Positions 53,750 to 61,757 of a DNA stretch of 64,000 nt are shown piece by piece. Location: the NCBI GenBank assembly GCA_003233055.1, contig QIKP01000006.1, forward strand, positions 18,764 through 82,763, read 5' to 3'. Source of the DNA: Planctomycetaceae bacterium (GTDB taxonomy: Bacteria > Planctomycetota > Planctomycetia > Pirellulales > Lacipirellulaceae). Each line of letters starts with the position of its first letter. Positions within the stretch are counted from its first letter, which is position 1. Under the pieces are notes generated by a model, which saw only the letters and a list, made by a program, of their open reading frames with translations, was not told where the DNA came from and did not search any database. The translations under genes were made by a program, and so were the position numbers.

Positions 53750-55327
53750 TTAAACCAAGTCGCGAAAGTCGACCGTTGGCGGCCGGCCCTCTGTCATCGC
53801 CACTCGATTCACGGCATTCAGAAAGGCGAGCGTACTCGCCTCGATCGTGTCGGTCGAAACGCCACGCCCTCGGTAAAGCTGCCCATTGAATTCGACATCG
53901 ATGGTCGATTCGCCTTGGGCATCCTTTCCTTGGCTAACACTGTGGACGCGGTAGTCTCGGACGACGACTCGTATCTCTGTTATTTTTTCGATCACTCGAA
54001 AGATCGCATCGAGCGGGCCATCGCCTCCGAAGTAGGTGTCGGTTCGCTCCTCCAATTCCCCCTCGCCGTTTTCCGCCGTGCTGCGTAGGAGCGTCACGGT
54101 AGCGGCCGGGATCCCATCGCCCGATGTTTTCATTTCGTAGCTCTTCAGTTGCCACGGGTCGGTGAATACGTTGACCTGCTTGTCAGCGATTGCAGCAATG
54201 TCGGAATCGTAAACTTCCTTCTTCTTATCAGCCAGCTTCTTGAATTCCTCAAAAACTCGCTGCAATTCCTCTCCCTCCAGGTGGTAGCCGAGCGCCTTCG
54301 CGCGGTCGGCCAGCGCCGCCCGCCCGCTATGTTTGCCAAGCACGAGGTCGGTCTTTTGGAAACCGACGTCCTCGGGGCGCATGATCTCGTAGGTTGATCG
54401 TTCTTTGAGCATTCCATCTTGATGAATCCCCGCCTCGTGGGCAAACGCATTGCGACCTACGATGGCCTTGTTTCGCTGCACTTCGAGGCCCGTGACGCTT
54501 GAGACGAGGCGGCTCGTCGAGAGAAGCCGGGCGGCAACGACATTGGTGGAGGCTTGGTAATAGTCGGCCCTCGTTCGAATCGCCATGACGACCTCTTCCA
54601 GCGAGCAATTCCCCGCCCGCTCACCGATGCCGTTGATCGTACACTCGATTTGTCCCGCGCCGTTTTCCACACCCGCCAAACTGTTGGCGACCGCCATGCC
54701 GAGGTCGTCGTGGCAATGCACGCTGATGACGGCTCGGTCAATGTTCGGTACGCGATTCACTAGGTCCTTGATCACCCCTCCCATGTGCGCCGGCGTGGCG
54801 TAGCCGACCGTGTCGGGGATGTTGACGGTCGTCGCGCCGGCAGCGATCGCCGCCTCGACCACCTCGCACAAAAAGTCAGGCTCCGTGCGCGCTGCGTCTT
54901 CGGGCGAAAACTCGATGTTGTCGCACAGCTTCCTCGCCCGGCTTACTCCCGCCACCGCACGGGCGATGATTTCCTCCTTCCCCATCTTGAGCTTAAACTC
55001 GCGATGAATCGCACTGGTGGCAAGAAAAACATGGATCCGCCCATCGGGCGCGTCGTGAATGGCCTCGCCCGCGCGATCGATGTCTTGGTCATTGCACCTC
55101 GCCAGCCCGCAGATGGTCGCGCCGGTCACCTTCCTCGCAATGGCCTGGACCGCCTCGAAGTCCCCCGGCGACGCGATCGGAAAGCCTGCCTCGATCACAT
55201 CGACCTGGAGATCGACGAGTGCCTGGGCAATCTCCAGTTTCTCGTGCAGGTTCATGCTAGCGCCGGGCGATTGCTCCCCGTCTCGAAGCGTCGTGTCGAA
55301 GATCGTGATTTTGCGTGGAGTGGACAT
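53750..55327 (-). CDS. leuA: 2-isopropylmalate synthase
   Basis: 525 residues, the DRE-TIM metallolyase that commits 2-oxoisovalerate and acetyl-CoA to leucine. Seen: [17 protein letters not shown] with the metal Asp, the [16 protein letters not shown] metal histidines, [35 protein letters not shown], and a C-terminal leucine-sensing regulatory domain from about residue 390. So the enzyme is likely inhibited by leucine, and its gene lies behind an attenuator (see 55404-55600). It is transcribed alone in this window. Confidence 0.97.
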   Translation of the reverse strand: MSTPRKITIFDTTLRDGEQSPGASMNLHEKLEIAQALVDLQVDVIEAGFPIASPGDFEAVQAIARKVTGATICGLARCNDQDIDRAGEAIHDAPDGRIHVFLATSAIHREFKLKMGKEEIIARAVAGVSRARKLCDNIEFSPEDAARTEPDFLCEVVEAAIAAGATTVNIPDTVGYATPAHMGGVIKDLVNRVPNIDRAVISVHCHDDLGMAVANSLAGVENGAGQIECTINGIGERAGNCSLEEVVMAIRTRADYYQASTNVVAARLLSTSRLVSSVTGLEVQRNKAIVGRNAFAHEAGIHQDGMLKERSTYEIMRPEDVGFQKTDLVLGKHSGRAALADRAKALGYHLEGEELQRVFEEFKKLADKKKEVYDSDIAAIADKQVNVFTDPWQLKSYEMKTSGDGIPAATVTLLRSTAENGEGELEERTDTYFGGDGPLDAIFRVIEKITEIRVVVRDYRVHSVSQGKDAQGESTIDVEFNGQLYRGRGVSTDTIEASTLAFLNAVNRVAMTEGRPPTVDFRDLV

Positions 55328-55361
55328 GGGTGATGAGCGGTAAGTGGATAGTGGTCAGTAG

Positions 55362-55383
55362 CCGGCGACCTACGTGTCGCCGG
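55362..55383 (-). other. Perfect hairpin between the attenuator terminator and leuA
   Basis: CCGGCGAC-ACGTAG-GTCGCCGG, eight base pairs with a six-base loop, starting about 35 bases upstream of the leuA ATG. No T tract, so not a terminator; may stabilise the mRNA 5' end after read-through. Confidence 0.7.
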
Positions 55384-55403
55384 TCGCCGGTTTGTCGCTC
55401 AAC

Positions 55404-55437
55404 AAAAAAACCCCGAAGCCAGTGGCCTCAGGGTTTT
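55404..55437 (-). terminator. leuA attenuator terminator
   Basis: On the minus strand AAAACCCTGAGGCC pairs with GGCTTCGGGGTTTT: 14 base pairs (two G-T) with a three-base loop, and seven T follow. It stands 33 bases after the leader-peptide stop and 77 before the leuA ATG. A competing antiterminator pairs CTTAGGGTT (55466-55474), overlapping the leader stop codon, with AACCCTGAG (55427-55435) in its left arm. Confidence 0.9.
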
Positions 55438-55469
55438 GTATTTTTCTGTGTCGTCGATATACAAGAACC

Positions 55470-55556
55470 CTAAGGCGTGCCCAAAGCACGCAATCGTAGG
55501 GCGAGGCTCAGGAGATTCAAGCAATACATGGCGGCAAACGTGCTGAATGGATTCAT
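55470..55556 (-). CDS. leuL: Leucine-rich leader peptide of the leuA attenuator
   Basis: Two in-frame starts share one stop: the 28-codon form from 55556 and the 19-codon form from 55529, MYCLNLLSLALRLRALGTP, with seven Leu codons (TTG, CTC, CTG, CTC, CTA, TTG, TTG). Neither has a Shine-Dalgarno; the longer one begins about eight bases after the predicted transcription start. CCCTA (55497-55501) can pair with TAGGG (55468-55472) around an inner GCGTGC/GCACGC hairpin, giving the 1:2 structure. A ribosome stalled at Leu codons would break it and free the antiterminator; one that reaches the stop covers it and lets the terminator form. Confidence 0.85.
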   Translation of the reverse strand: MNPFSTFAAMYCLNLLSLALRLRALGTP

Positions 55557-55571
55557 TGACAACAGAGATCG

Positions 55572-55600
55572 ACAATAGCGGACAGCGCGCCTCGGGTCAA
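55572..55600 (-). promoter_or_regulatory. leuL-leuA promoter
   Basis: Minus strand TTGACC (55595-55600), 17 bases, TATTGT (55572-55577). The predicted start near 55565 is just ahead of the leader peptide. Confidence 0.75.
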
Positions 55601-56101
55601 GGTTCTCTCGAACGGCGGCCCGGGAGTATTGCAAAGTCTTTTGGTAACAGATAAGGACGCCAAGGCGCCAAAAAAGAGGGGAAAAATTAGGTAACCTTTC
55701 ACGATTCGAAGGAATGCCGCAGATAATCGCAGATTGTTGGTAATTCCACGCAACTCGTTGCAGCAAGACTTCGCGTCGGAGGAGCCAAGGAGAGGAACAC
55801 GAATCTTCGCTCATCCAATTAGCGTCGATTAGCGTTCTTCAACCGAACCTCTGCGCTTCTCTGCGGCCCATTCTTTTGCACCTTTGCGCCTTGGCGTGAG
55901 ACTTCTTTCCCTGCCTTGGATTCCGTGAATGGCTGCCCTAAATCCTCCCTTCTTTCTTGGCGACTTGGCGTTTTTGGCGGCGGAATCGTTCCCGGCGATT
56001 GCGGCCCGATTCGTATTTTAGGTGGAGCGTCCGTTTGCTATCCTTTACTGGAAAGGTGACGACTCGGCCTCGGAAGCGGGCAGAAAGCAGCGGAGAAAAT
56101 C
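55601..56101. other. Spacer of degenerate filler, no gene seen
   Basis: Words such as AAGGACGCCAAGGCGCCAAA and GCGCCTTGGCGTGAGACTTC resemble those at 53220-53300. The right end has GGAG seven bases before the ATG at 56102. Confidence 0.55.
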
Positions 56102-56335
56102 ATGGCAGGCAACCAACTCGATCTCTCCAGCGATTCGGCCCCGAATCGGCCAGAGTCAATCGCCACAGGGCGCAAGTACGTCGGCGTCCAATTTGAATGC
56201 TGCGATGTCTACCATCGCATCTACATCAATCGCGACGCCACGGCCTACGTCGGGCATTGCCCAAAGTGCGTCCGGCAAATTCGACTCGATATCGGGCCGG
56301 GCGGGACCGAGTCGCGGATCTTCCGAGCTTCGTAG
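56102..56335 (+). CDS. Small protein with a putative two-Cys-pair zinc site
   Basis: 77 residues. I do not recognise a named family, but the pattern VGVQFECCDVYHRIYINRDA then AYVGHCPKCVRQIRLDIG, with CC and CxxC, looks like a small zinc ribbon, and proteins of this look are widespread in planctomycetes (from memory). GGAG lies seven bases before the ATG. Soluble, no signal peptide. Confidence 0.72.
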   Translation: MAGNQLDLSSDSAPNRPESIATGRKYVGVQFECCDVYHRIYINRDATAYVGHCPKCVRQIRLDIGPGGTESRIFRAS

Positions 56336-56452
56336 CTAGCGCTTTGTCATGGCTGAAAATCAGGAGTGCTAGCTGACGGAACACCTTGCTGCGGAGCAAC
56401 TTCCGTTAGCTAGCACCCTCATTCGAAGAGTTGTCCAAGCAGTAGCACCGAT
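56336..56452. repeat. About 110-bp imperfect direct repeat, left copy
   Basis: Shares GCTTTGTC-TGGC near its left side, CTTCCGT in the middle and ATTCGAAGAGTTGTC-AAGCA-TAGCA at its right end with the copy at 57027-57135. Internally it holds a GCTAGC-rich inverted repeat. The two copies flank the 56541-57026 gene. Confidence 0.7.
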
Positions 56453-56540
56453 TCAGGGTTCGCATTGCGGCAGGGGCCAAGTTTGGCTAACTTCGCCGAC
56501 CCCCGTCTTTTGGTTTTTTCTACAGGAGCCGTAACCCTCG

Positions 56541-57026
56541 GTGCTCGACTTTGAAGTCCAACGCTGCACGCGCCGTTGTGCGACGACCGAACAGTCGTTC
56601 GCACCGGGCGATACCTATTACTCCGCATTGGAAGTGGTGGAGGCGGAGGTGGTGCGCCGTGACTACCAGTCGCAAGCATGGCAAGGTCCGCCAGCCGGGA
56701 CGATCGGTTGGTGGCGTTCGACGATCCCCCTGGAGGGAGACCGAAAACCTCAACTGGCACCGAGCGAGGTAGCGCTTCAGCTCTTCGACCAGTGGCACCA
56801 GACCGAGGGACAAGAAGACGCCGCCTACGTGCTGGCCCTGTTCTTGGTTCGGAAAAGGGTTTTTCGATTTTCCGAGGCCCCGTTTCCCAGCACGTCCCAA
56901 GGCTTGCAAGTTCATTGCCCCAAAAGAGCCGCCGAATACGAGCTTCCCATCCCCGACCTGGACGAAACAAGAACCGCAGCGATTCAGGAGCAGTTGGTCC
57001 AACTGCTCTACGCGGAAGCTGCGTAG
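56541..57026 (+). CDS. Conserved-looking protein of unknown function
   Basis: 161 residues from a GTG start with AGGAG twelve bases ahead. Cysteine-containing N-terminus (EVQRCTRRCATTEQSFAPGD), then beta-rich YYSALEVVEAEVVRRDYQSQ and IGWWRSTIPLEG, and a helical C-terminus with AYVLALFLVRKRVFRF. Such proteins seem to travel with the lipoprotein and sigma-factor genes that follow. No function can be assigned. Flanked on both sides by copies of a 110-bp repeat. Confidence 0.7.
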   Translation: MLDFEVQRCTRRCATTEQSFAPGDTYYSALEVVEAEVVRRDYQSQAWQGPPAGTIGWWRSTIPLEGDRKPQLAPSEVALQLFDQWHQTEGQEDAAYVLALFLVRKRVFRFSEAPFPSTSQGLQVHCPKRAAEYELPIPDLDETRTAAIQEQLVQLLYAEAA

Positions 57027-57135
57027 GGCTTTGTCGTGGCAAAATATTTAGGGGCGAGATGCCCGAACAACTTACTCTGAAAAAACTTCCGTCGCCTCGC
57101 ATCCCAATTCGAAGAGTTGTCAAAGCACTAGCATG
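57027..57135. repeat. About 110-bp imperfect direct repeat, right copy
   Basis: Begins GGGCTTTGTCGTGGC and ends ATTCGAAGAGTTGTCAAAGC ACTAGCATG; its last bases supply the ATG of the lipoprotein gene. Confidence 0.7.
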
Positions 57136-58251
57136 GAACTGCCCCGGGTGAAAAAAATCGACCGCCCCTTGCTTACGGCAGCCCTTCTTGGGGGCCTCCT
57201 GGTAGCCTCGCCCGGATGCCAGGGGCTCCGTAGTGGACTGCGAAGGCCGCCAGGCCCTCCAGCCCCAGTCGTTCTGCAAACAACGCCGACGGCCGAGCAG
57301 ATTGTTTCGGCCGTGAATCAAAACACCAATCGCGTGCAGACCTATTCGACGAACAACGCCCGATTTACGGTGCCTGGCCTGGCGGGGCTCCCGATTCTGC
57401 GTGGCAACATCGCGATGGAGCGGCCGATGCGATTTCGGCTCGCGGCTGGAAGCGTGGTCACGGGGCCAGAGATCGATTTAGGGAGTAATGACGAGCTACT
57501 TTGGTTTTGGGTAAAGCGAAACTCCCCACCGGCGCTCTATTATTCGCGCCACGATCAATACGCCTCCAGTGGCGCACGCCAGATGCTACCGGTCGACCCA
57601 ACATGGATCGGCGACGCACTAGGTTTGGTACAGCTCGACCCGGCTGCCCAGTACGAAGGCCCGTTTCCGAGGGCGGATGGCACGCTGGAATTACGTTCGC
57701 ACATCACGACACCGACCGGGCCGATGACTCGCGTGGTTGTCGTCGACCCGACCCGTGCGTGGGTACTGGAACAGCATTTGTACGATCGATCGTCGGGCGG
57801 GGCAGGGGGGGCACCGGTGGCAAGTGCCCTTGCTGAGGATTTCCGCTACGACACGGCCTCGATGGTGTCGCTGCCCCGCCGAGTCACGATCCGCCTGCCA
57901 GCCTCTGACCTCGCGCTAACGATCAACGTCGGGAAAGTGACCGTCAATGGACCGATGGGAGACCCGGCCCAGCTTTGGACGCCGCCGGCAATTGCGCAAA
58001 GAGTGGACTTGGGAAGTACGACACCTGGGATGCCGATCCAATTGCCTCCGACCGAAGTCTCCCCAATCGAATTCTCCGCCGACGCGTCAGCGAAGAGGGC
58101 GTTGCCAAGTATTGCCTCCGTTGTCGGGGCACCGATCGAACCGGTCGCCTATGGGAATCGCCCAGCGGCTCCGCCGGTGTTGAATCAGTTGCCCCGCGGC
58201 GGAATCGCGCTGGAGCCTGTCGGTTGGCCGACTTCAAGAAAGGGCCGCTGA
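57133..58251 (+). CDS. Outer-membrane lipoprotein, LolA/LolB-like fold suspected
   Basis: 372 residues with a lipoprotein signal (LTAALLGGLLVASPGC, lipobox cysteine at 29). The mature part contains TAEQIVSAVNQNTNRVQTYS, LRGNIAMERPMRFRLAAG and NDELLWFWVKRNSP, reminiscent of the open beta-barrel LolA/LolB lipid-binding fold, with proline-rich ends. Probably sits in the outer membrane or periplasmic face. Its stop is one base from the convergent sigma-factor stop. Confidence 0.75.
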   Translation: MELPRVKKIDRPLLTAALLGGLLVASPGCQGLRSGLRRPPGPPAPVVLQTTPTAEQIVSAVNQNTNRVQTYSTNNARFTVPGLAGLPILRGNIAMERPMRFRLAAGSVVTGPEIDLGSNDELLWFWVKRNSPPALYYSRHDQYASSGARQMLPVDPTWIGDALGLVQLDPAAQYEGPFPRADGTLELRSHITTPTGPMTRVVVVDPTRAWVLEQHLYDRSSGGAGGAPVASALAEDFRYDTASMVSLPRRVTIRLPASDLALTINVGKVTVNGPMGDPAQLWTPPAIAQRVDLGSTTPGMPIQLPPTEVSPIEFSADASAKRALPSIASVVGAPIEPVAYGNRPAAPPVLNQLPRGGIALEPVGWPTSRKGR

Positions 58252-58252
58252 T

Positions 58253-58837
58253 TTAGCCCGCAGGCTGATCGGCACCCGCTCGGCGGCGGAGCTTGGTTCG
58301 AGCGCGACTCAGCAGCGGGCCAACGCTGTTCTCCGGTAGCCCAACGGCGATGCTAATTTCGCCGTAGTTCTTTCCTTCGAGGTGAAACATCCGAATAACA
58401 TCCGCCTCCGCCCCTTCAAGCGTTCCCATCAGTTGAGCGACTTCTTCTTGGTCTTCGATTCGTTCTTCCATTCGATCGTCGATGACCGCCTGGTTTACGG
58501 GAGCGTTATCGGCACCGAGCGAAGGGGGACTGATCGGCGCCGCCACCAAGGTACGGACAACAATTCGCCTCGCCACCACGGTGAGGTAGGTCGCCAGGGA
58601 ACTCTCTCCGCGAAAATGCCGTAACACCGCCAAGTCGTTGTCGACGAGTGTGAAGAAAACTTCCGCAACCAAGTCTTCGCGATCCGCCTGGGTAAGCCGC
58701 ATCGAGCGGTTTTGCGCGGTGTGATTCACCACATGGACGACTAAGCCCATGAATCGGTCCACGAAGTCCTCCCAGGCATTTTCCTTGCGCTGGAGGCAAC
58801 GGTCGATCAGATTTCGGTCGATTTCAGAGAGTGCCAC
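58253..58837 (-). CDS. RNA polymerase sigma-70 family (ECF-like) factor
   Basis: 194 residues. Region 2: DFVDRFMGLVVHVVNHTAQN and DLVAEVFFTLVDNDLAVLRHFRGESSLATYLTVVARR; region 4: MGTLEGAEADVIRMFHLEGK then YGEISIAVGLPENSVGPLLSRARTKLRR, the -35-binding helix-turn-helix. Lacks regions 1 and 3, so it belongs to the extracytoplasmic-function type. No anti-sigma gene adjoins it. Planctomycetes carry many such factors. Confidence 0.9.
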   Translation of the reverse strand: MALSEIDRNLIDRCLQRKENAWEDFVDRFMGLVVHVVNHTAQNRSMRLTQADREDLVAEVFFTLVDNDLAVLRHFRGESSLATYLTVVARRIVVRTLVAAPISPPSLGADNAPVNQAVIDDRMEERIEDQEEVAQLMGTLEGAEADVIRMFHLEGKNYGEISIAVGLPENSVGPLLSRARTKLRRRAGADQPAG

Positions 58838-59409
58838 GGGAGGTCACTTCGGAGTTAAATGATGACAAGTCGAGGGAGCCGTTTCACGGCCCTTGCGTTG
58901 CGAACCCTTGCGTTGCGAAGGAGTGCGTCGATCTCTACAAGTCGATCTCTACAAGCCGCTCTGCTTCGCTCCCCTTCCTCCGGTCCCACCCTCATTGGCA
59001 CCGCTTCAGACCGGTGAAAAGCTGTTGTTTGCGCCCCAAGCCAGTTTCGACTCGCCTACCCTGATTTTAGATAGCGGAGGGGCGTGAGGCAAGGCGAATG
59101 ACCGGAACTGTCCAAGAAGCTGGAAATCGTCGCTTTCCTAGAGGCTCTTGCGCTTGACACCTCGGAATTCCACCCACTACGATTCGGGGAGGAGAGGTGG
59201 AAGCCGGGGCGATTCCCCGGTCGTACTGCCACGAGGACCGTTACTCACTCCCTAGCGAACCCAGGCCCTAGCGAACCTGGGAGGAGACGTTCGATTTTCC
59301 CGCTGGTTTTCCCAAGGGGGTTTCCTGGGGGCGGATATCTCCATAAATTATGGCTTGACCAACGTGGCGGCCCAGCTCCGTCGCCCTTCCTGAAGGAAAG
59401 AATAAAATA
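58838..59409. other. Spacer with ferredoxin promoter region, no gene seen
   Basis: Short direct repeats: CCCTTGCGTTGCGAA twice (about 58890-58920), GTCGATCTCTACAA twice (58928-58955) and CCCTAGCGAACC twice (59252-59278). A 6-bp hairpin CCGGGG-CGATT-CCCCGG is at about 59204-59220. The promoter listed next lies inside. Confidence 0.55.
59154..59183 (+). promoter_or_regulatory. Probable promoter of the ferredoxin gene
   Basis: A perfect TTGACA (59154-59159), 18 bases, TACGAT (59178-59183). Leaves a 5' UTR of about 220 bases before the ATG at 59410. Confidence 0.6.
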
Positions 59410-59688
59410 ATGACCCATGTTGTTTGCGAACCTTGCTTTGGCTGCAAGTACACTGACTGCGTGGTGGTCTGCCCCGTCGAGTGTTTTTACGAGGCGGAAC
59501 AGATTCTCTATATCCACCCTGACGAGTGCATCGATTGCGAAGCCTGCATCCCGGAGTGCCCGGTAGAGGCGATTTTCATTGATGACAATGTTCCCGAAGA
59601 GTGGAAAGACTACACCCAGCTCAATGCCGACATGGCACCGCAGTGTGAAGTCATTACAGAAAAGAAGGAACCGCTCTGCGACACTTGA
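59410..59688 (+). CDS. fdxA: Ferredoxin, 7Fe type (FdxA)
   Basis: 92 residues. Cysteine pattern EPCFGCKYTDCVVVCPVECF followed by CIDCEACIPECPVEAI: the first cluster has the spacing of a [3Fe-4S] site in the FdxA family and the second is a classical [4Fe-4S]. The N-terminus MTHVVCEPCFGCKYTDC is diagnostic. Cytosolic electron carrier; partner unknown. The mRNA seems to carry a long leader. Confidence 0.93.
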   Translation: MTHVVCEPCFGCKYTDCVVVCPVECFYEAEQILYIHPDECIDCEACIPECPVEAIFIDDNVPEEWKDYTQLNADMAPQCEVITEKKEPLCDT

Positions 59689-59689
59689 T

Positions 59690-59790
59690 GGGCTGCCGCT
59701 TCAGCAGCAGTGAGGGCGGAGGTCGGCCCCCATAGCCGACGAGCTACGCCTCGGCGGAGAGCGCCGCCGCTGAAGCGGCATCGCCAGCCG
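59690..59790. repeat. Family B, A and B copies in a row behind fdxA
   Basis: A worn family B (GCTGCCGCTTCAGCAGCAGT) at about 59693-59712, a family A element at 59733-59757 and a family B element at 59764-59788, filling the gap between convergent fdxA and HNH genes. Confidence 0.8.
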
Positions 59791-59806
59791 CCACCCCTCA
59801 GCCAAC

Positions 59807-60430
59807 CTATTGCAGGTCCACGGACCAGTAGGCGGCATTCAAAAAAGTCTTCCAGCTTGCGTACTTCGGGTTCCCGAGTTGGACGGCCAACAACGGACTT
59901 CGCTTGGGGCGTACCGGCTTGCGGTAGAGCTTCATGCCCGCCTGCTGCGGGGTTCGGCCACCCTTGCGGACGTTGCACTTAACGCAGGCGCAAACGACGT
60001 TGTCCCAGGTCGTTTTTCCACCGCGACAGCTCGGGACGACATGGTCGATGCTCAGTTCGCTCATCGGAAACGACTTGCCGCAATACTGGCACCGGTTCCC
60101 GTCTCGGGCAAACAGATTGCGACGGTTTAGCCGCACTCGCGGCCTGGGGACTCGATCGTAATTGAGAAGCCGTAAGACACGAGGAACCTGGATCTCAAAG
60201 TTGACGCTCCGAATCCAGTCTTCGTGAGGCTCCTTGAATTCCGACTTGAGATCGCTAATTTCTCGCCACGACTCGAAATCGTAGTTTGCGTACTGGCCAT
60301 CCTCGATATGGATCACCTCGGCCAACTCACGCAAAAGCAGCCCGAACGCACGGCGCACGTCGACCACATGGATCGCCATGTACTGACGATTCAGCACCAA
60401 AACGCTCGAACTTAACGCGATACTGGACAT
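59807..60430 (-). CDS. HNH endonuclease
   Basis: 207 residues. The HNH core: RDGNRCQYCGKSFPMSELSI, DHVVPSCRGGKTTWDNVVCA, CVKCNVRKGGRTPQQAG, with two CxxC zinc pairs and the catalytic DH. The N-terminal half (VLNRQYMAIHVVDVRRAFGL) and the C-terminal YRKPVRPKR are typical of a chromosomal HNH group common in planctomycetes and cyanobacteria; its role is unknown. The frame runs upstream to 60520, but MSSIALSSSVLVLNRQ at 60430 matches the family start. Confidence 0.88.
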   Translation of the reverse strand: MSSIALSSSVLVLNRQYMAIHVVDVRRAFGLLLRELAEVIHIEDGQYANYDFESWREISDLKSEFKEPHEDWIRSVNFEIQVPRVLRLLNYDRVPRPRVRLNRRNLFARDGNRCQYCGKSFPMSELSIDHVVPSCRGGKTTWDNVVCACVKCNVRKGGRTPQQAGMKLYRKPVRPKRSPLLAVQLGNPKYASWKTFLNAAYWSVDLQ

Positions 60431-60837
60431 AAAGGTCCTGACCGACGAAGGAGGTTCTTCCGCAGCGAAACGACTGCCCCCGTCGATCGCCCCCATCGAT
60501 TGATCGGGGCGGGGAGCCATTTTCAGCGGCTACCGGTATTGTAATCGACGCGGTTGCCCCAGGCCACCCGAGCACGGGGCGGGCGGCAGTTGGCGCTCCG
60601 CGATGCGCACTGCCGCTAAAGTGGCATCGCCAGGGCGGAACCTCGACTAGCCCCCCATTTGCGTGACACGTGGTTCTCTCTTGGTCGGCGGAAGGCAATA
60701 TCAAAATAATTGGGTATCGAGGTCGCAGTTGACTTGCCCCGGTCAGAGCATTCTCATTACCATAGGGAAACACAAGGAGGTGCAGACGCCGAGGCAGCCT
60801 GTACGTCATCTCAGAGGGACCCAAGGAGCTCGAAGCG
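60431..60837. other. Spacer with a family B repeat and a possible promoter
   Basis: Family B (ACTGCCGCTAAAGTGGCATC) at 60605-60632. TTGACT (60729-60734), 17 bases, TCTCAT (60752-60757) may drive the gene at 60838. AAGGAG lies 12 bases before its ATG. Confidence 0.5.
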
Positions 60838-61140
60838 ATGATTCATTTTACATGCGACTGTTGCAAGCGGGTGATCGACCTGGACGAAGAGGTTCGGTTC
60901 GTTGTTCGGATGGAAGTTTTCGCGGCCGCAGACGCGGGCGAGACCGATGCCGACGACGAGCGGGATTACCTGGAAGAAATCGAGGAAATGCTTTCCCTTG
61001 CCGAGGACTCGGACGAATCGCTGAATGACGATGTTTACCAGCAAGTCCGATTCGACTTGTGCAGCGACTGCCGGCAGAAGTTTGTTCGCGACCCTCTCGG
61101 CAGAACAACCCCTGTGCATCTCGGTTTTAGTAACAACTGA
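60838..61140 (+). CDS. Small acidic protein with a CxxC pair at each end
   Basis: 100 residues. FTCDCCKRVIDLDEEVRFVV at the start and FDLCSDCRQKFVRDPLG near the end give two CxxC motifs that could bind one zinc, with a very acidic middle (GETDADDERDYLEEIEEM). I do not know a named family. Soluble, cytosolic. The next gene begins 85 bases later on the same strand. Confidence 0.75.
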   Translation: MIHFTCDCCKRVIDLDEEVRFVVRMEVFAAADAGETDADDERDYLEEIEEMLSLAEDSDESLNDDVYQQVRFDLCSDCRQKFVRDPLGRTTPVHLGFSNN

Positions 61141-61224
61141 TCACTAGCCACACTGATCACCAGCAACGCGGCTGCGGGGCCTCCTTCGAGATACCCGACG
61201 CTCCAATGATCGCCGGTTCGCCGA

Positions 61225-61752
61225 ATGGCTCCGAGATATTCTCGCAACCTGTTTCGCTCTTCCTTGTGGCTCTTCGTCCTTGCCGCATGGATCGTCCTCC
61301 GGATCGCTCTAGAATGGCGCGCCTCGCCGCCCGACGAAATCCTCGTGGAGGGGGACTATCGTGTGGACTACGTCGTCGATGGCGATACGCTTCGACTTGT
61401 CTCAGGCGTCCGCGTGCGACTCCAAGGGATCGACACGCCGGAGACCGTCGATAGAAATTCACCCGTCGAGCCCTGGGGGCCCGAGGCAACCACCTTTGCC
61501 AAGCATTTTGTTTCGGACGCCCACCAAAAAATTCGGCTGACGTTTGGCAAGGAGCGGATCGATCGATACGGCCGGCAGCTGGCGTTCGTTTGGAATGGCG
61601 AGACCCTGCTCAATGAGGAATTGGTGAGAGCGGGCCTCGCGCGAGCTCGGCTCGATTACCGCTATGCCGGTAAGATGAAGCGGCGGCTCGCAGCGGCAGA
61701 AGCCGAAGCCCGGCAGGCCGCTCGCGGTATCTGGTCCGAAGCCTCCGAGTAA
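61225..61752 (+). CDS. Thermonuclease (staphylococcal nuclease-like), membrane-anchored or secreted
   Basis: 175 residues. Signal or anchor helix SSLWLFVLAAWIVLRIALEW, then an SNase domain: VVDGDTLRLVSGVRVRLQGI with the Ca-binding Asp, DTPETVDRNSPVEPWGPEAT, KERIDRYGRQLAFVW with catalytic Arg, and AGLARARLDYRYAGKMKRRL. Cuts DNA and RNA outside the cytoplasm. The stop is five bases before the GspF-like gene, so they are probably one operon. Confidence 0.9.
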   Translation: MAPRYSRNLFRSSLWLFVLAAWIVLRIALEWRASPPDEILVEGDYRVDYVVDGDTLRLVSGVRVRLQGIDTPETVDRNSPVEPWGPEATTFAKHFVSDAHQKIRLTFGKERIDRYGRQLAFVWNGETLLNEELVRAGLARARLDYRYAGKMKRRLAAAEAEARQAARGIWSEASE

Positions 61753-61757
61753 TCACC

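Noticed and set aside
58831..59087. Short plus-strand frames after the sigma factor
   Set aside because: Built from short direct repeats; no protein character or ribosome site.
59198..59240. Resemblance to a cobalamin riboswitch core (GGAAGCCGG-GCGATTCC, GCCACGAGGACCG)
   Set aside because: The flanking conserved parts, including the AGTCAGGAtACCTGCC-type segment, are missing, and the downstream gene is a ferredoxin, not a B12 gene.
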